From Drechmeria coniospora (Eukaryota > Ascomycota > Sordariomycetes > Hypocreales > Ophiocordycipitaceae): 64,000 bases of DNA. Shown piece by piece: positions 22,012 through 33,800 of the stretch. A program made the position numbers and the translations under genes. Numbering within the stretch: position 1 is the first letter of the stretch; each line of letters begins with the position of its first letter. The stretch is taken from assembly GCF_001625195.1 (NCBI RefSeq), contig NC_054389.1, forward strand, positions 558,001 through 622,000. The letters are read 5' to 3'. The notes under the pieces were generated by a model. That model saw only the letters and a list, made by a program, of their open reading frames with translations. It made no database searches and was not told the DNA's origin.

Positions 22012-24866
22012 ATGCGTGCCCTCCACGCATGGGCCCGTCGCCTCGGCATCGCAAGAGCAACTCGACTGCCGACGATGCGGATGACGGCTTTCCTTGTCCG
22101 AGCCTCGCTCGGTGGCAGTCTCGGCCTGCACGCCTACGGCCATCGTCTGGCCGATTGTCCGGCGCATCGCGTGATGCACTGTCCAGAACCCTCGGTTCAC
22201 GTCGTCGTCTGCCATCAGCCCGCCATCCTGAGCACCGTCATTGCGTCCGAGACGATCCTCACCATCGGCGACCAAACCATTGTCGTCAACGAATGCCCGA
22301 CCACCCTGGTCACCGAAATCACCCTGACGGAGACGACGACGCAATTCATTGCTACGGCGAGGTGTGTGGAATCACTCACCCCTAATACCATCGTGGTCGC
22401 TCGAGGTCCCTGACATGTTGTTACAGTGGGGAAGCCAAACTCACCGGCAATACACGCCATGCGACGCAGATGTCGTCTCTTGACATCTCCAGCTCTCTAC
22501 GCTCGGGTCGGTCAACGACGCAATGGTTGAGGGAATCGTCTACCGTCACGAGCACCACCAGGGACGGAGGCAAGCAGACACGTACGAGGACCTCTGACCT
22601 GACGACTCGTGTGACATTTACAAGTGAAACGGCAGCCTCGAGCGGCCCATCTCGTGGCAGCACGTCGGCTCGAGGGAGAAGTACCGTCACATCGGCTACG
22701 TTGGGCACTTCTACCGCCATAACCACCAGCGGAAAGGCGACGGCAGACACGGGCAAGGATGAAGGTCAAACGCGAACCAGAGCGACGAGTGAGACGACCA
22801 GTGCCGCCAGCGACACCTTGTCCACGGGCGGGCAAGCATCGACTCGCCAAACGACGAGGGCATCCTCTACGAGGGACACGTCGACTGCAGAAGGAATTTC
22901 CAATACCGGCGCTACATCTACTGCTGCTGCTACCGGCACCACTGTCACGACAGAGGCGTCATCTACGAGGGAAACATCCACGGCAGCAGGAATGTCGAGC
23001 ACCGGGGCAGCATCTACTGCTGCTGGCACCTCTCTTACAACAGGGGCGTCGTCTACAAGGGGAACATCTACAGCAGAAGGAACGTCGAGCACCGGGGCAG
23101 CATCTACTGCTGCTGGCACCTCTCTTACAACAGGGGCGTCGTCTACAAGGGGAACATCTACAGCAGCAGGAACGTCGAGCACCGGGGCAGCATCTACTGC
23201 TGCTGGCACCTCTCTTACAACAGGGGCGTCGTCTACAAGGGGAACATCTACAGCAGCAGGAACGTCGAGCACCGGGGCAGCATCTACTGCTGCTGGCACC
23301 TCTCTTACAACAGGGGCGTCGTCTACAAGGGGAACATCTACAGCAGCAGGAACGTCGAGCACCGGGGCAGCATCTACTGCTGCTGGCACCTCTCTTACAA
23401 CAGGGGCGTCGTCTACAAGGGGAACATCTACAGCAGCAGGAACGTCGAGCACCGGGGCAGCATCTACTGCTGCTGGCACCTCTCTTACAACAGGGGCGTC
23501 GTCTACAAGGGGAACATCTACAGCAGCAGGAACGTCGAGCACCGGGGCAGCATCTACTGCTGCTGGCACCTCTCTTACAACAGGGGCGTCATCAACAACG
23601 GACACATCCACTACTGCAGGAACGTCGAGCACTGGGGCAACATCTGCTGCTACTGGCACCTCTGTCACGACAGGAGCCACTACAGCAGGAACATCGAGCA
23701 CTGAGGCAACATCTGCTGCTACCGGCACCTCTGTTACAACAGGAGCGTCAACTACAGTAGATACATCCACTACAGCAGTAATATCGAGCACCGAGGCAAC
23801 ATCTACTACTGCTGGTGCCTCTGTCACGACAGGGGCGTCGACTACAGTGGAAGCATCCACTACAGCAGGAACATCGAGCACTGAGGCAACATCTACTGCT
23901 ACCGGTACCTCTGTTACAACAGGAGCATCAACTACAATAGATACATCAACTACAGTAGATACATCAACTACAATAGATACATCAACTACAGTAGATACAT
24001 CAACTACAATAGATACATCCACTGCAGCAGGAATATCGAGCACCGAGGCAACATCTACTGCTGCTAGTACCTCTGTCACGACAGGGGCGTCGACTACAGC
24101 GGAAGCATCCACGACAGCAGGAACGTCGAGCACCGGGGTAACATCTGTGGCTACCGGCACCACTGTCTCGACGGGAATGTCATCTCCAATAATCACCTCG
24201 GCCACAACAGCAACGGCTACCGCGACAGAGTCATCCACGTCGGCTACGAGCAGCCCCACGCTGGACCCCCTGGCCTGCCCTGCGCCGTTTTGTCCTAGCG
24301 GAGGCGTGCCTTTTGATGTTTACCGCAACCTCAACGGCGTTCCGGGTGAAACCTACGGCCTGGGCCTCTCTCCAGATTACTACTTCTCGCTATCGCCTCT
24401 GGCCTCTGGCTTCACGGATACCTTGAGCATCCCGTTTTTCAACCCCGGCCCGGTCGACTATACGACAACGAGAACTTATGGCGGCGTTAGCTTTCCAGCC
24501 TACAACTTTACCCTCGTTGCGTACGGCTACTTTTACGCCAATGTGTCCGGACAGTATACCTTTTGCAGTGGAGCTTCCGGGAACTGCGACGACATAGACA
24601 ACCTTTACTTTGGATCCCAGGCTGCCTTTCCTTGCGGCACGCCGTCGATGCCCAACCCGGAGCAGTCGTCGATTCTAGCGTGCCAATTCTTCACGCCAGA
24701 GTCCTGCACTGGCATCGAGTTGACGGCGGGGAACTATTATCCCATCCGCTCCGTCTATGGAAATCTCGGCTTGATTTCTAGCCTTCAAATTTTGATAACA
24801 TATCCCGGAGGGACTTCGCAAGAGATTCCGCCAGATGCTCTTTTCCCCATCGAATGCTTTACTTGA
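22012..24866 (+). CDS. Ser/Thr-rich cell-surface adhesin with C-terminal GLEYA/PA14-like domain
   Basis: Exons 22012-22361 and 22427-24866, 929 residues; the splice joins at SGEAKL. Residues 117 to about 740 are almost wholly Thr, Ser, Ala and Gly, a likely heavily O-glycosylated stalk, and include 30-residue repeats (starting SSTRGTSTAAGT). The last 190 residues form a compact domain with cysteines and aromatic positions (CPAPFCPSGGVPFDVYRN, YGYFYANVSGQYTFC, CDDIDNLYFGSQAAFPCG) typical of GLEYA-type ligand-binding domains of fungal adhesins. The N-terminus (ATG 22012, alternatives 22075 and 22081) has only a weak hydrophobic stretch, so secretion is expected from the family but the signal peptide is not clear; an upstream exon may be missing. 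There is no C-terminal GPI-type tail: the chain stops directly after the domain. Confidence 0.78.
23041..23580 (+). repeat. 90-bp minisatellite, six units, five identical
   Basis: Units start at 23041, 23131, 23221, 23311, 23401 and 23491. The last five appear identical at the DNA level; the first differs at one base (AEG in place of AAG in the protein). Diverged units lie on both sides (from about 22861 and up to about 24150). Each unit encodes 30 residues, so copy changes keep the frame. Confidence 0.95.
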
Positions 24867-25359
24867 CATACTGCTCACATTCCCGGGAGGGACTCTGCCG
24901 CCGTTCCCCACTGGCATGTTTTGTTTGTACTTGAAGCAATAATGCCACATGGCTGGAGGCCACCTAGCACCGTCACTCTGTTGCGATGACTTTGCCGCCA
25001 TTTTCTGTCGTTGTATGCTTTTCTGTTCTCTATCATAGCCTGTCAAAGTAGAATTGTTTATTTGGCCTTGTGAAGCGGGGGCTTCAAGTACACTTACTCC
25101 TTTGTCAGTCCAGTATGACGCATCGCTTATACTCGGCGAACACTCAAAGTAAAAGGTGCTACAGCCAGTAAATTATAAATTTTGCAAGATGAAAGCTAGG
25201 GAATTAGTGACGAGTGCTGCATACGCCTTTGCTATCCTCATGGAAGCTACAGTCGAGAAGCTAACGTCGGATGTTGGAATGTCGATAACCCTAGACTGTC
25301 CTAAAACGCCTAGGATACGATGTGTTTGATTTCAGTTGTCCGCGAGTCCCAGTTCAACC

Positions 25360-25866
25360 ATGTCGACTCACTCTAACCTCGAACATATCAGTTTTGTGTC
25401 TTTGGTAGGTTCATGACATAGAGTGTCGCCGAGGAATACGCGGCCGAGAGCAAGTTTTCCTCTCTCATTTCCTTCAACCTTTGTTGCAACTGAAATTCGC
25501 ACCATGCTCACCACAACACAACAGGCAAAGCCATTGTCAACAAACAGGCCGACTCCCCGGAGATACGAGCCTTGCCTTCTTTACGCACGCATGGGAAACC
25601 GTACCTAGTTGAGTTCGAAGATGCAACTGCCCTCCCACCACGGCGTACCTAGTTGCGTCTTCCACCTTTTTGTTCTGGTCCCAGATCTCGACGAGGCTGC
25701 TCGAGTGCTCAACAGTGAAGGATGGAACAGCGCTGAACCGGCTGATTATCTCACAAAGTATCACGGATTGTCGCAAACACAGGAGCCTAGTTCACATGAA
25801 TCTGCATTGGTTGTGGAACTGTCAACTGGCAGCGTATCGAATAAATCAAGACAAAACCTGAGATGA
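25360..25866 (+). pseudogene. Decayed gene of unknown function
   Basis: A protein-like reading starts at ATG 25360 (MSTHSNLEHISFVSL), shifts frame and continues from 25422 (SVAEEYAAESKFSSLIS), meets TGA near 25491, goes on in the same frame (GKAIVNKQADSPEIRALPS, then KPYLVEFEDATALPPRR), meets TAG near 25650, and resumes in another frame as VFHLFVLVPDLDEAARVLN up to 25866. The first break could be a small intron; the two stops and the later frame change could not be explained by splice signals I can see. The fragments are coherent and non-repetitive, which argues for a once functional gene. Its family is not recognised. The flanks 24867-25359 and 25867 onward hold no gene. Confidence 0.4.
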
Positions 25867-25879
25867 TTCAAGCGAATAC

Positions 25880-27430
25880 TCATTTGGAAAAGAATAGTTG
25901 TACGCAGCTGTACATTGATAATGAATGAGGATATGCAACTGGGGATGGGGTGTGGAAAGCGGAAACAACACCAAGTATAAGTAACATGTACATGTACAAG
26001 TCTCTGTACAACGTACTTGCAGTACTTATAGTGTTGGTAGAAATTCAACGCTACATGGCGCGTACAGTAGGGGTATTGTTAATATTCATGGGTGGGAATT
26101 TACTACCTAGTATAATTACAGTGCAACTATTTACGGTGTGAAGTTGTAGATCTAAGTACAGTACAAGTACAGTACAAGTACAGTACAAGTACAGTACATA
26201 TAATTCAGCAAGTATGGATGGAGTATTGCATAATACAGAGTGAGCTTTACAGTACATGTCCTTCCTACCTACTACAGTTAGTTCTACTAGGTGCAGTACT
26301 AGTACGTTATACTTGTACACCACCTACAGTGCTTGTACAAGTGCACCTACTAAAACTCGTACTTGTAAGTACCTAGTACTTACAAGCAACACCATGATGA
26401 CAAAGCTACCGAGCACTAAAGTGTACTGCCACTTAAGTCTACTTAAGCATATGTACACATTACCGTACAGTACGGAGCAATACTCCGGAAGTACTTACAC
26501 TAAGTGTACTTGCATACTGGGTATACAAGTACTCGCATGCCTGGTATGTACCTGTGCTGAGTACTACAAGTACCTGGGTATACAAGTACTGTACTGTTCA
26601 GCACGTGCACAAACGCAAGTACTTACAGTACAGTGCTTACAGTACAGTACTTACAGTACAGTACTTACAGTACAGTACTTACTTGCAACTAAGTAAGTAC
26701 GTACTCCGTACTGGGTACTTGGAACAAGCGCAGCTGGGCACTTACTTACTAATTAAGTAAGTAGGTACATGTGTAATGTACTACAGTATGCCTGCGCTGC
26801 ACTGCACGCGACTCTGCTACCTGTGAGTTGCGGGCCATTGACTCGGCCCATCAGCGGCTGAGCAGTGGAGGGAGGGCGGTGAGGGGCGGGAGCCAAGGCA
26901 CCATGTCGTCTGCCCGACTTGTATCCGCACTGTGCGCCACGCCTACAAGACAGGGGAAAATACAGCGCGGGCGCCTATAACTTGATAGGTACGGCCTCTA
27001 GGTAGTAGGTACATACTACTAGGTAGGTAGGTACTAGGTAGGTAGTAGGCACCTACGTGTACTAGTAGCAAAAGCACTGTACAAAATAGACTCCAATTGA
27101 TGCACTCTGTAAAATTACCGGTGAACCTTGCAAGTATGTATTGTAGTACCTGCAGAAGCTTGATCAATGTATTCCCTACAGAGCGTTGCAGTAATATTCC
27201 GCAACTTGGCGGCGGTGTAGGTGTGCTTGTACCAAGTTCAGTGTAAAGTAATGCTGTGCGGTGCATGTGTACTGTGCGGTTCATCTGCCCCGTACTGTAT
27301 TTATCCTCTCAATTACAGGGCTCGTAGGGGCAAGGGCTTGGTGATGTTGCTTACTACAACTGCGTACACGGCGCCTCAGTATTACCTCCCTACCAACTAC
27401 TGCTCTACTTGCTGTCCTGTCCGAGGCCTC
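25880..27430. repeat. GTAC-rich spacer with short tandem arrays
   Basis: It contains AGTACAGTACA arrays at 26156-26198 and a repeated CTTACAGTACAGTA unit at 26618-26683, plus many AAGTACTT, GTAGGTAC and TACTCCGTA words. Positions 27431-27657 are the 3' flank of the minus-strand UBX gene. No gene seen. Confidence 0.7.
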
Positions 27431-27657
27431 CCAAGGTGACGCCCTCACCGCTCCGCAATCACTGGTTCTCAACTGCACTCACTGCTTCCGGGTATCGAGG
27501 CTTCCGGCAGCATATGCGAGGAGATGTGGCAAACACCAGTCCATGCATCCATTGGCCATACTGGCAAACATCAACTAGATACGTCCATGCGCATCTGAAT
27601 GTGCTCCAACGTCCTGATCGCCTCTGGCCAGACCCATGGACCTTGGCCCCCCCTCCA

Positions 27658-29174
27658 TCACTCGATAAACTCAATCATGACGGTGCCCTGCTTCAGCCCG
27701 CTCTCCTCAATGGTCGAGTCGAGGCTGTCGATCAAATCTTGGCCCTGCGGCATCTTCTTGAGCTCAAACTCGACGCCCGCCTTTCCCTCGAGCGGTTCCG
27801 ACTTGAGCCACTCGTACACGGTGCGCACGACGTCGGCGAGCCTGAATCGTCGGATGACGCGCCCGTCGGGGTGGCGGAACTGGATCCGCGTCGTCGTCGC
27901 CGCGTCGTTGTCCGGTTCCGCGTGCCGTCGCGAGCTCGATATGCGCAGAAACGGATTCGTCGTCTCCGCCGCCTGCTCCGCCGCCTGCTCCGCCCCAGAC
28001 TCCTCGCCCTGCGCTCCCTCGCCCCGTCCCCGTCCCTCGCCCCGTCCCTCGCCCCCGCCCGTCGTGGCCGGAGACTTGGTCAGCGCGTCGGGGTCGTGCA
28101 TGTTGGGCGTCGAGCCGGATCCGCTGCTCTCGCCGCCCGCCCTGCCGGCGAGGCTGTTCTTGAGCGCCATCTCCAGCATCTCCTCCTCCGTCATGCGGTC
28201 CACGTCCACCACCGCCGGCTTCTTCGCCGACGACTTCGCCACCGGGTTCTTGCTGTTGGCCTCGAGGCTGTACCGGTCGAGGAACTCGGCGAGCTCGGCG
28301 TGAAAGTCGGCCGCCTTCGGGAACGGCCGTCCGCTCCAGACCTTGACCTGCTCGCCCGTCCGGGGGTCGACGATGGAGACGTGCGGGTAGTTGTCGGCGT
28401 TCTCGTGCGTCTGGTGGGGAAAGTAAAACTGCACGTACTCCTGCGCGTCGGGGTAATCCTTGTCGTACTGGAGGAAGATGAAGTTCTCCGTCACCATGTC
28501 GCGGACGGCCGCGTCCTTCCAGATGTCTCGGTTGAGCGCCTGGCAGTTGAAGTTGCTCATGTCCTGGAGGTTGGCCAGTATCCACTTCTTGCCTTCCTTG
28601 CCCAGCGTGCGGGCCTCGTCCCACGTCACGCGCGCCATCATGTCAAAGGGCGGCCGGAACAAGTATTCGAGCCTCCTCGTGTGGGATCCGTTCTCGGCTT
28701 CCGCCGGGGGCGAGCCGCCATCGTCTCCCCAGATGCTCTGGCCAAACGGCCCGCCGGCTCGAGCTGCTTCCGCCGGTCAGCGACGTCGAGGCCCGAGGGC
28801 GGACGGGGGCTTCCTCTCACCGGAGCCGTGCTGTCTTCTGAGCTGGTCCAGCACCGTGGACCGCATGTCGTATCCCATGCCCTGGTCGTCGGCGCCGGGA
28901 ACCCAGGTGGGATCCGGCGCGATCAGCGTCTCCGTCGTCCTCGCAATCGGAGCTCTCACGTCCTCGACGCCCGACGCCGACGACCGCGCCCCTTGGTACA
29001 TCTCTTCCTGGAGCCGCTGTGCCATGGCGGCATCCTCCTCCTCCTGTGCCCGCGCGGCCACGGCGGCGACGCTCGTTCCTTCCTTGTCGTCGTCGGCTTC
29101 GTCGACGTCCATGACGCCGCCGTCGTCGCCGTTTTCGACGTCATCGCCGTTTTCGACGTCATCGCCGTTTTCGA

Positions 29175-29210
<36 letters not shown>

Positions 29211-29463
29211 TGATGTGAATCACGCCGCTGGCGTCTTCACGCCCGATGTTTTGCCTGCGAGACGTCGACGGCGGTGCGTTGCCCGAGCCGTCGCCACCGC
29301 CACCGCCGGACACGCCGGCACCGACGCCGGACACGAGGTCTGGATTCTCAAAGTAGAGCCCGACGGCTCGTTCAAAGTCGCCTCCTGCGAGCTGCAGGAA
29401 TCCGTGAGCGACGTCGGCGCTCGCCCCGGTGATGGAGGCAAAGGTCGAGATGTTTTCGTCCAT
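27658..29463 (-). CDS. UBA-UAS-UBX protein (Ubx5/UBXN7 type), Cdc48/p97 cofactor
   Basis: Exons 29463-28821 and 28763-27658, 582 residues; donor GTGAGA, branch CTGAC. A UBA-like domain lies at residues 1-45 (MDENISTFASITGAS). Then come a run of Asp and a VENGDD repeat, a probable ubiquitin-interacting helix (EEEDAAMAQRLQEEMYQ), a UAS thioredoxin-like domain (about 245-370, KKWILANLQDMSNFNCQALN), a second UIM-like helix (EEEMLEMALKNSL), and a C-terminal UBX domain (about 500-582, TRIQFRHPDGRVIRRF). In known members the UBA and UIM parts bind ubiquitin and UBX binds Cdc48/p97, linking it to ubiquitylated substrates. The start at 29463 puts the UBA domain at the N-terminus, as in the family; an in-frame extension upstream looks like leader. 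Same strand as Ecm29. Confidence 0.93.
29128..29205 (-). repeat. 18-bp repeat and GTC run encoding acidic residues
   Basis: About three copies of GTCATCGCCGTTTTCGAC followed by a (GTC)n run. They encode the repeated VENGDD and the poly-Asp run of the UBX protein. Confidence 0.85.
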
Positions 29464-30881
29464 GGTCGGGACGACAAGGAGCCGCCTGGGCCCGACAAAC
29501 GGCTGACGGTGAGCTGCTCGTCCCACGGATGGAGATTGTGTCGCGGCTTGGGCTGCCAACGTTCTGTCCGACTCGAGCACCTCGGCTTGCCTGGCTCACT
29601 CCTGCTGCTGGGGAGGGTGCAGGTTCGGCTGATGACAAGCTGCCTGTTCGAGGGGGGACAAGGGCATTCGCAATCGGGCGAGCTCGAGCCCTACCCGCCG
29701 TGCTTTTCGCCTGTGCAACCGACCAAGCCAAGGCAGCCGCTGATCCTGATCCTGGACGAGGGTTTTTCCTTCTTCGGCGAGAAAGAGCGCGTTGAGATGC
29801 ACCTTGAACGCCGTGCGAGGATGCAAAGGAAATGCCGCAGTCTGCCGGCTTCGTATCGTTGTGTGCTGGTCTTGGAAAGGGCCAAAGGCTGCTGCTGTTT
29901 GCTTTCAAAGGTTGAGTCCGACTCGCATCAGCAGCACACTCACGGGGCAACGCACGCTCGCCTTGGTCGTCAATGTTGGGTTACGTACAATCGAGTGTGG
30001 ACCGTCGCTGTGCCAGCCTGCAGGCACCAGACCTCCATGACGCAACCAGGGCCACCAATCTGCGCCAGAATTGGCGGGCAAGGCCCTGTGCGGCGGATCA
30101 TTTCTCGGCCGATTCCGAACCCGGACTTGCAGTGAATATTGTACTTCAGTACTCCGTACAGTGCTGCACATGGGGAGTAATACTGTATTACTTACTGTGC
30201 TGTTCAGTGCTCCGTACTGTACTCCGTAATTACACAAGTAACAGTATACAGCAAGTACTTACGCACTTACAGTCTTACAGCACAGTATTCCGCAAAATAC
30301 TTATCAATACTTATAAGAGTAAGAAATATTGCAAGCGAGCAAGAAATACAGCTACAGTACATTACTTACTCCGTACTCCGTACTTACGTACTTGCATGCT
30401 ATGCTGCTGTGTAGTATTATTGCAATACTGTCGAGGACTTACTTAAGCAACTACTGTATGCTGTAAATACTCCGTACTCCGTACTGTGCACTGCAATGTA
30501 CAGAGTACTCCGTCAAATGTAAACATTATTATTAATATTACCCCGTAATAATGATACTCCGTCTCCGCATTTGTCCGCGACAGTATTATTACTGCACTGC
30601 ACCACTTAATACTTCCTCGTGCTCCCAAGCTGCCTACCCTAGACTCTTATTTGCAAGTACTGTAAACAAGCTGCGACAAGCTGGCTTCCACCTCTTCGAC
30701 GGCATCTATGCCCAGCACGAGTAGCAGCATGTCGTGGCAAACCCTCTATGTTTCGTGGCGATGAATGGAATGCATCATTTCAAGGCCGTGATGTTCCATC
30801 ACCATGTAGTCGGCACGCGAGGCATCCGTAGCCCTTGTGCTGCTGACCTGTTCATGCCATGCATCTGCACACCTGTAAATC
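29464..30881. other. Promoter-side spacer between two minus-strand genes
   Basis: Positions 29464-30120 are GC-rich and likely promoter and leader of the UBX gene. Positions 30130-30660 are GTAC-rich (TACTCCGTACTCCGTAC). Positions 30660-30881 are the 3' flank of Ecm29. A long plus-strand open frame that crosses this stretch is treated as a shadow. Confidence 0.55.
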
Positions 30882-33800
30882 CTACGCAGTCGCGTCTTCG
30901 CCCAGCTGGCCTTTCAACTCGTCCAGCACGTCCTTCCATGCCTTCTGCACGTCCAAAGCCCTCTCTTCCCGCATCGCCGTTTCGATGATGCTCTCCAGCC
31001 CAATCGGGAGGCTGCGTTTCCCAAACACGCCTCGCGCCTTCAACGTCGCCGACACCGCCCTGGTTCTCGCCAACCGTTGCCCTTCCGTGCCCGCATCCGA
31101 GTGGTCGAGGTCGAGACTCCGGAGAATGGCGGCCAGCACGCCGTCCCCGTCAAACTGCGGCGGAGCGGCGGCCTCGAGCGGCGTCCTGGAAGCTGCCTCG
31201 GTCATCAGGTCGCACGCAGCCTCGTACCAAACCTGTCGCTTGATCATCTGGAACTTGGCCAGCGACAGGTACGGCGCCAGGAGCTTGACGACGTCTCGGA
31301 GCACCGTTCTAAAGTCTGCTGTCCCGGCACTGGGGTACCCGCGGGCGATGGCCTCGAATGCGTTTTTCGCCGTCGCAAACGCCATCTCTTCCTTGGTGCC
31401 CCCCTTGGAGTCCACGTCCATCTTGTTCTCGTCCACGTACTCGTCCAGGTACGGCGTCGTGATGTCGGCAATCTCCTGCAGCATGGCGAGGTCGTCCCTT
31501 GCCTTGGCGAACCTCCAGAGGCAGCGGAATGCGTGCACGCGGTACTCGTCATTGTTTCGCTTCGCTTCGCGCAGGGCAATCGCCTTCAGCCGCGCCGCGA
31601 CCTGACCGTCCTTCTTCCACAGCGCCTGGCCACGCTCGACGAAGCTGGGATAAGAGTCGAGCAGCTTCTCCTTCCCCGGAAACGTTTTCAACGCGAGCGT
31701 CTTGTCCAACACGGGCCATATGGCCTTCAAGCTTGCCTCTCCGATGGCGCCCGTGGCATCGCTGGCCTTGGCCACGTCCGAGACCATGACGGCGACGGTA
31801 AAGGCGCCCGTGTGCCGTAGAGACCACTGCGCCGTGTCCAGGCACCGCTCGACGAGGGCGACAATCTCGGGCACGTAGCGTTGGACCGTGCGGTTGCTTC
31901 CGGCGTGCTGGTTCCACACTTCTTGAAACACCTTGGACGCATATTCGTCGCAATCGTGAGCCCCGAGGTAGGAGAAAGGCAGCAGCGCCGTCTCCTGAGC
32001 GGTGAAGTGATCCGGTGATACCTTCGCCAGCGAGACGATGACGTCGGCGACTTTTTGTCGTCGACTTTCATCTTCCGATTGGAAATAGGTATCGATGCTC
32101 CGATGGCAGAACCGCACCCTCGACGTGTCGGGAGCCGCTCGCATCATGTAGGCGGACGCGCGGGCGTAGCCCTGGCTGACTTCGTCGTTCTTGTCCAGCG
32201 TCTGCTTCTCCAGCAACTGCAGGAAGCGACCCGCAAACGGCTCCAGGTCTTTGGCATGGCGTGTGGCGAGTGTCGTGAGCACACGGCCGCAGCCAAGCTT
32301 GGTGGGCATTCCGATCGCCGTCTTCATCGTCGTCTCCAGACCCGGCGCAAGCTCGGCCATGGTATCGGCATCGACGAACCGCAGGCAGTTCTCGATCGCT
32401 TCCGAGATGGGAGACTGATTGACCATCTGAGAGCGCAACTTGTCGATCTGATCGCGGCTCTCTTCCCCGACTCTCTGGTAGTGGTAGTTGACCTGTTGAG
32501 GCTCGATTGCGCTGAGCAAGACCAAAAGCTGAGGCACCATGCCGGGGATGAAGGGTCGCAACGCCTTGCCGCCGTGCTTGGCAATCTTCAGCACCGTCAA
32601 GGTGGCAAACACCTGCACGTCCTGGACCGAACTCTCCACGCCCTTGTCGGAGAGGAGAAAGGGAAGCGCCTCCTTCATCATCGCCTTGGCCGCTGCCGCG
32701 TGGTTTCCCTCTTCCAGCTGTCGAACGAGACCCTTGGACAAGGCCATGCAGAGCCTCAACGCGGCCTCCCTGGCACTTCCTTTCACGTCGTCGAGCACCT
32801 TGAGGGCCGCGTTCCACACATCTCGATAGTACCTTTCGTATTGCGAGAAAGGCCGGCCCTGGATGAGATCCGAGATGGCACCGCAGCTCGCTTCCCGTGC
32901 GCGCCACTCCTTGCTCAGGATGCTCTCCAGCAGATCCTCCATGATGGAGCCAAAGTGCTTATCCAGCGTCGCGTTCGGATCCTTGACGAGCGACTTCCAG
33001 ATGTCGTCCATGGATCGCTGAACATTGGTATTTGGGTCGAAGCGGTAACGGTACAGCTTTGGGTAAAGCTTCGGATCAACCTCCGAATCGGACAGGATGT
33101 TGCTGAGCCCGAACCGGCCAAACGCCGACCTCGTGGACCAAGTGGCCGCGTTGGCCGCGAGCGACATGAACTTGTAGACCAATCTCTGGTCGCCAACCTC
33201 GTTTGCCAAGTTGACAATGTCCTTGTATGACGTTACCGAGCTGCCCTCGCCCGTGGGAAGCGCTCCCGGCTCGAACAGCTCCGTCTCCGCGTCCACCTTG
33301 AGCTGGGTTCCCGAGCCCGTAAACGCCGACACCAGATCCTTGACGAGAGCGGACTTGAGTTCCGAGTCGCCTCGCTCGTACACGAGAGATAGACCACGCG
33401 ACGCCGTCTCCTGAACAAGCTCATCTCTCGCGCTGAGCAGTCGCATGAACGCGGCCTGGATTTCGCGCAGCCGGCACTGCACCTGAGGCAGATGCGAGCA
33501 GTACTGGACGATGCAAAAGAGCCAGATGCCGGACGCCTTGAGAAGGGACGGTTTCGTGGATTTGCAATCGCGAATGAGCTTCTCAAGAACAGCCTCGACG
33601 AGATTGTCTCTCGCACCCGCACGGAATGGCGAGCCGCGAGCCTCGACGTCCATCATCAACTTGACGGCATTGGAGTCCCAGCGTGCGACGACGGCAGTGA
33701 GGGCCTCGCCAACCGTAAACTGAGTCTCCACTTGCTTGATTTCGTGCAAGGCAAACAGCTCTTTTAGTATCGAACCGACGACGTCACGGGATAGCAAATC

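Noticed and set aside
22766..24259. Minus-strand open frame of 497 codons (Val/Asp/Ala repeats) opposite the adhesin
   Set aside because: It follows automatically from a 90-bp repeat with no stop on the other strand; the plus strand has the spliced start and the structured C-terminal domain.
27409..30135. Plus-strand open frame of 908 codons opposite the UBX gene
   Set aside because: It is antisense to a well-supported two-exon gene, is Arg/Leu-rich as expected for the shadow of GC-rich codons, and shows no domain.
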